64,000 nucleotides of DNA from Chionis minor. Its lineage: Eukaryota; Chordata; Aves; Charadriiformes; Chionididae. The notes beneath the pieces were generated by a model. The model was not told the DNA's origin and made no database searches. It saw only the letters and a list, made by a program, of their open reading frames with translations. Position 1 is the stretch's first letter; every line of letters starts with the position of its first letter. Below are positions 59,791 to 64,000 of the stretch, piece by piece. The stretch is taken from assembly GCA_013398295.1 (NCBI GenBank), contig VZSF01001275.1, positions 116,641 through 180,640 on the forward strand. The letters are read 5' to 3'. Position numbers and translations under genes: made by a program.

Positions 59791-62700
59791 CTTAAGGCTG
59801 GCTCATTGTGGCGACCTGCATTTTCCCTCAACCAAGCAGAAAATGTTTATTTTCTGAAAACTGCTCTGTATTTCTGTTGCCTTCTCTGTTATATACTGCT
59901 CCAAATAAGGTCACCCTGCAGGATTTAAAATATGAGTACACCACATTACACTAATTCCCATATCTTCTTTCTATTTATAACCTCTATAATAGTGGATTAT
60001 GTTCACATACATTCAAAAAGAAAAATCCTTGCAAAAACCAGTACAATTGTCTCATTTGTTTCTTGTTCCTCTTACGAGCACCGGTATGGTGGGTCCCCAG
60101 GGCAGTGGAAGGTGACAAAGGGAGGAGTGAAATGATCCTTCTTTCAGGGCATCTCCACGGTCTGCCCCCAGCAAGTCTGCGGGGCTGCAGGGATCACCTC
60201 CAGCCAGGCTTCCTCTCTCCCCACCACGGTTTTGGGGCCACCACCATGGTGGTGATTGTGGTGGGGAAGCTGGAGAAGAGAAGAGCATAGATCTCTCTTG
60301 AAACCTGATTCAACTGCACTAATCTGCCTGTGATGAGCCATCACAGCACAAGGGTGTGAAGGGTTTTCCCATAGGATGGGCTCTTCCCCCTCTTCTTTTC
60401 TCTGTCTGTGGAGACAACTTTCACTGCCCTGCGAGGGAAGGGTGAGGGAGAAGCCCTGGCTTCAAAGTCCAGCTGCAGTTACATGAGAAGCAATACTGTC
60501 TCCCGCGGCCTCCTTTTAAAAGTATTGCTACAGCTGCTAACTTGTGCTTTTTCCCCGTGAGGAGTCTCTGGTTCCCGTCCTCCCCACAGCACTTCCCACC
60601 CTGCAGTGGGAGGCTCCGCCAAAGAGCAGCTGGGCTGCCCTGAGCATCTCAGCCACGCAAAGAGGAAACCAGACAATTTCCAAGTACCTCTTGGTTTACG
60701 AGCACTTACCCAGCTAAGGTGATTAGCCCTAAATGTTGACCTAAAGCCGCCGGTGGGAGGCAGCTCTGTTGCTGTTGTAATTGGGCTTACCTCATACCCT
60801 CAGATCAGTATCTGATTTATCACCACAGCGTTTCTGCCCTAAAGTACTAAGCCTAAATATTCTCCTGCTTCACTGGTGCAAAAATCACAGGGAGATAGGT
60901 TTAGAGCCAAATTTTCAGAAGCAGCTTCCAAATGTTTTAATCTCTTTCAGCCCTTGAGGTTTTGGGTGTATTAAAATTGAAATAGGTGAAAGCTCCAAAA
61001 TCAGGAAGGCTGCTTCATTTAGCACAGAAAATCTAGGTGCCTGCTGATGGACCAGATCCCTGTCCCATTAATATTCCACTCTGCAGCCACTGCACACTAT
61101 CCATAAGCTATCCAAAAGTGTTCACTGAAAATATCTGCACCATAACCTGAAAAATAGAAAAGCATGGTAACGACCTATGGTAGATGCTCCAGCAGCCATG
61201 GTCACTGGGAACAGCCAGTCTACCTTTGGTGATTTAAGCCCCAATTAGGCCACTGAGATTTAAACATGCACATACGTGTTTTGCTGAATTGGTACCACAC
61301 TGCATAAAAATGACATTTCTGACTCTGAATTTTGAATGTACAAATACTTTGGCACCAGAAAACAAGCATGCAAAGAGTTAGAGGCACAAATCTGCAGGAC
61401 ACATTGAGGCCCTTGTGAAATATGGCCCTGGATTTTGGCAGATGAATTTGACTTCATAGCCAGAGGGTGAAGAAAAATATATTCAAATTTCTATAGTAAA
61501 CACACCTAGCAGACCTTAACTTTAGCAGTGAGTCTATTACCACTCACATTCAAAAATTGCATTTTTAATCTGTTGTGTCATTTACTGCTATTTAAAACCT
61601 TTTCTGCTCCATTAAAAAAAGTGTGCTAATATGTACTACAGGATAACTTGCTCTTGAAATGACAATATTTGGTTTTAATCCTTACATTTCTTTGAACAAG
61701 TTTGTACATACTTCTTCAGCTGTAAAAAGAAACTATCCTTCACATTTAGCAATGGTGAATTTGAAACAAAGAAGAAAGGGTGCTTTGCACATGAAAATTG
61801 AGCCTTGATAATTGTGAAGGGTCTTTTTGACAGCCACTGCACTGTAGCTGGAAGGTCACTGCTAAGCCATGGAGCAATTATAGTCCTCAGAAGAACTACT
61901 TTACTTCTGTTTTACACTGCAGTAACTTAATGAAGTAAAATTGGATCAGTGCCATGACATTTAAGGAACTGTGTTTTGAAGCCTCCTTCACACCAAAGTA
62001 ATTTGCTGTGACATGTCGCACATGTCTCAGAAACACATTCAGAGATAAATCATTAAAATGGCCAGCTATCATTGCACTGTAGCTGTGCACTGAGGATCTC
62101 ATGCCAACATCCACTGGATTTCCCACCTGCTATGGGAGATGAATGTCAGAGAAGGGGAATGGCCAAAAGAGGAATCATTTCAGGGGTTTGCGTTCAGCTG
62201 TATCGCTGTGGCAGAAGATGCTGTGTTCATACTTTTCTTCCCTGCATAGACATAGGAGTGATTTCTCACACGTTGGGGCCAGTCATTGCTGGGTGGTTGG
62301 AAGTGGTGCCACACTCACAGTTTGCAGCAGGGGTTTTTCACTGTGACTGGAAAAAGACTGGGAAGACCCTTCACTTGCACACTTGAATCTGAATGTCCAG
62401 TTTGGTTCAAAGTTGTTTACATGGCACATTTCCTACGCAATGATCAGCAAATGGTGACCAAGGGGATTAGCCTGCTGACCCTCCAGGATATCAGTGGTAC
62501 ATCACTATGCTCTTTTATTACTGCCTTCCATTTGGATTTGTGTAGCCAAATTTTAGTGGTGAAGTTGCCCACAGGAAGATGTTCTGTACACCAGTGCTGC
62601 TGATATCACTGTTTTTACCCCCTTGTCAGCTTTCATTCATTGTCTGGTTTCTGCTGCGAAGCCCTCTTTGTTGCAGAAAGTCTCCATGACACTGAAGACC

Positions 62701-64000
62701 TGCTCACCTGCTGTTCACTGCTGGGCTGGTAGCCAAAATGAGAAGCTATTTGCAAAATGAGAAACAGTTGGAAAGTTAGTGGCACTATGAATTAGCCTAG
62801 GTTTAGGCAAACTTCCTCCAAACTCAGAAACACTGCATTGTATTGAGAATCAGCTGTTGATAGAAATCTTCTGGAGAGAGGGAGACTCTGGTTTTCTTCC
62901 TTCTGCAGATTTCTTCTCTTGAGATGAAGCACTTTTGAGATTTTTTTTGTATCTTCCAGGTTCAGATCTATGAACACTTAAAAGAACAAATATGGTTTTG
63001 TTGGTTCTTGCTGTTTCTCTGTTGACAAACAAGGAAGAAAAAAGCCTTAGGAAAGGCTCCAGTCTGACAAGTGAATCTATGAAAGCTCATGTTTGTGTAT
63101 TAAAGCACTGCCTGACCTCCGGGGCTGCCTGTTGACCATCAGCCTCAGCCAGCACCCTAAGCAAGGAAAGCACTAATGCACAAATTGCAAATACAACAAC
63201 CATGACCTCATAAACCACTGATTTTCCTTATCCACTGGCAGATAAATGCTTAAAGACAGCAATAAGTCTTTTCATATAATTTCATAAGCTTAGGCTTTTC
63301 AAGCACTCCTTCTTGCAGAACCCTTCTCAGAATTCAGAATGGCATGTCTGGGAACCTTAATTTTACCTTTATACCCACTAAAGTCTTAGTGTTGTAAGCT
63401 GATTCCCACTCTGCACCACACCGTAAGTTAAAGGGTGGCTCAAAACAAGCAGCAGTAGATCAGTTTACATGCCTGGATACTATTGAAATTGCACGGCCTT
63501 TGTTCTCAAGTTTGGGTTTTTTCTAAAAAATACCTTTTTGGGATAGCTTTTTAAGGAACTGCTTTTAGTCACATTTTACTTGTCTCATACCCTAACTCAT
63601 ATTTTTTCCTTTAAAAATTCAACTGTTATTAAATTATAAACAATCCCCATTTTCAGATTCCTTCAAATGCACGTTTTCAGCCCATTCCAGCTGCTGTTAA
63701 GAAAATGGAGGAGGAGGGGGAGTTCTACTTAAAGTCTTGGGCAGGTTGCAGGTGCATTTGTTTGTATTAAGAGGAACGTCTAACAGAATCCTCCTTTGTG
63801 ACACACTATAGCAACTTTTCAATTTTCTCTCATTAGCTGGTGGTACTTCCTCCTCAATAAGGTACTATTGTGCTGCCTCTAACCTGATCTGGGAAACACT
63901 GTGGAGCTGTCAACTCATCAAGCCTAGAAAATGGATAGTTAATCTTTTCAGGTGACTTGTTTCATTTCCTGTAGCTCATGTAAAATCCAAATATTTAGCT
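59791..64000. other. Unique sequence to window end, no gene seen
   Basis: No recognisable gene, RNA or certain mobile element. A nested palindrome lies at 60219-60266. Open frames of up to about 105 codons (62072-62603, several overlapping frames) have no recognisable domain. The final 1 kb is AT-rich and featureless to my reading. Confidence 0.5.
60219..60266. repeat. Nested inverted repeat (CCACC/GGTGG)
   Basis: A perfect 16-base palindrome, CACCACCATGGTGGTG, occupies 60239-60254. It is flanked by a second pair of complementary arms, 'ccccaccac' at 60219-60227 and 'gtggtgggg' at 60258-60266. The two layers are not exactly concentric. Single-stranded DNA or RNA here could form a stable stem. 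Confidence 0.8.

Noticed and set aside
1..64000. CRISPR arrays, operons, insertion sequences and riboswitches
   Set aside because: The window is vertebrate DNA; no regularly spaced repeats, prokaryotic genes or ribosome-binding sites were seen.
1..64000. tRNA genes or tRNA-derived SINEs
   Set aside because: No A-box/B-box pair at proper spacing was noticed on either strand, although a covariance-model scan would be more sensitive.

Overview
This window looks like intergenic or intronic DNA from a bird. Three things point that way. There are many fragments of CR1 LINE retrotransposons, whose 3' ends carry the usual 'ttggactagatgat...ttccaac...attctgtgat' signature. There is one avian ERVL-type long terminal repeat near 40.0-40.6 kb. 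The rest is AT-rich unique sequence broken by microsatellites and homopolymers. The three N-runs or N-clusters mark a draft assembly. The species cannot be named from what is visible.

I found no host protein-coding gene, tRNA, rRNA or other RNA gene that I can defend. The open reading frames outside repeats are short (longest 177 codons, minus strand, about 10.6-11.2 kb). They overlap other chance frames, show no domain I recognise, and are about as long as chance would give in 64 kb of this composition.

Layout. 0-1.2 kb: a plus-strand CR1 3' end (1-557) with a nearly intact reverse-transcriptase C-terminal frame, a (TACATA)n microsatellite, and a minus-strand CR1 3' fragment. 1.2-17.4 kb: mostly unique sequence, with a diverged ~90 bp direct repeat pair at 3.8 and 4.5 kb. 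17.4-17.9 kb: a minus-strand CR1 piece. 18-25 kb: unique sequence and homopolymers. 25.2 kb: a plus-strand CR1 3' end. 25.8-27.8 kb: a G-rich tract with G-quadruplex potential, then an apparently identical tandem duplication of about 0.8-1.0 kb whose seams coincide with Ns, most likely an assembly artefact. 28-33.7 kb: CR1 scraps and old amniote-type repeat traces. 33.7-36.1 kb: the main element, a 5'-truncated CR1 of about 2.4 kb with endonuclease and reverse-transcriptase remnants, at least four frameshifts, several stops and a mutated catalytic FADD box. 40.0-40.6 kb: the solo ERVL LTR. 41.0 kb: an assembly gap inside a polypyrimidine tract. 41.2-64 kb: mainly unique sequence with a CR1 3' end at 57.9 kb and an ancient CR1/L3-like minus-strand fragment at 59.4 kb.

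The genes do not work together here; the annotated content is almost all dead mobile elements. I see no evidence for a novel functional system. The observations most worth checking are the N-bounded duplication, the G-quadruplex tract, the old direct repeat pair, a small CpG-dense island at 55.2 kb and a nested palindrome at 60.2 kb.
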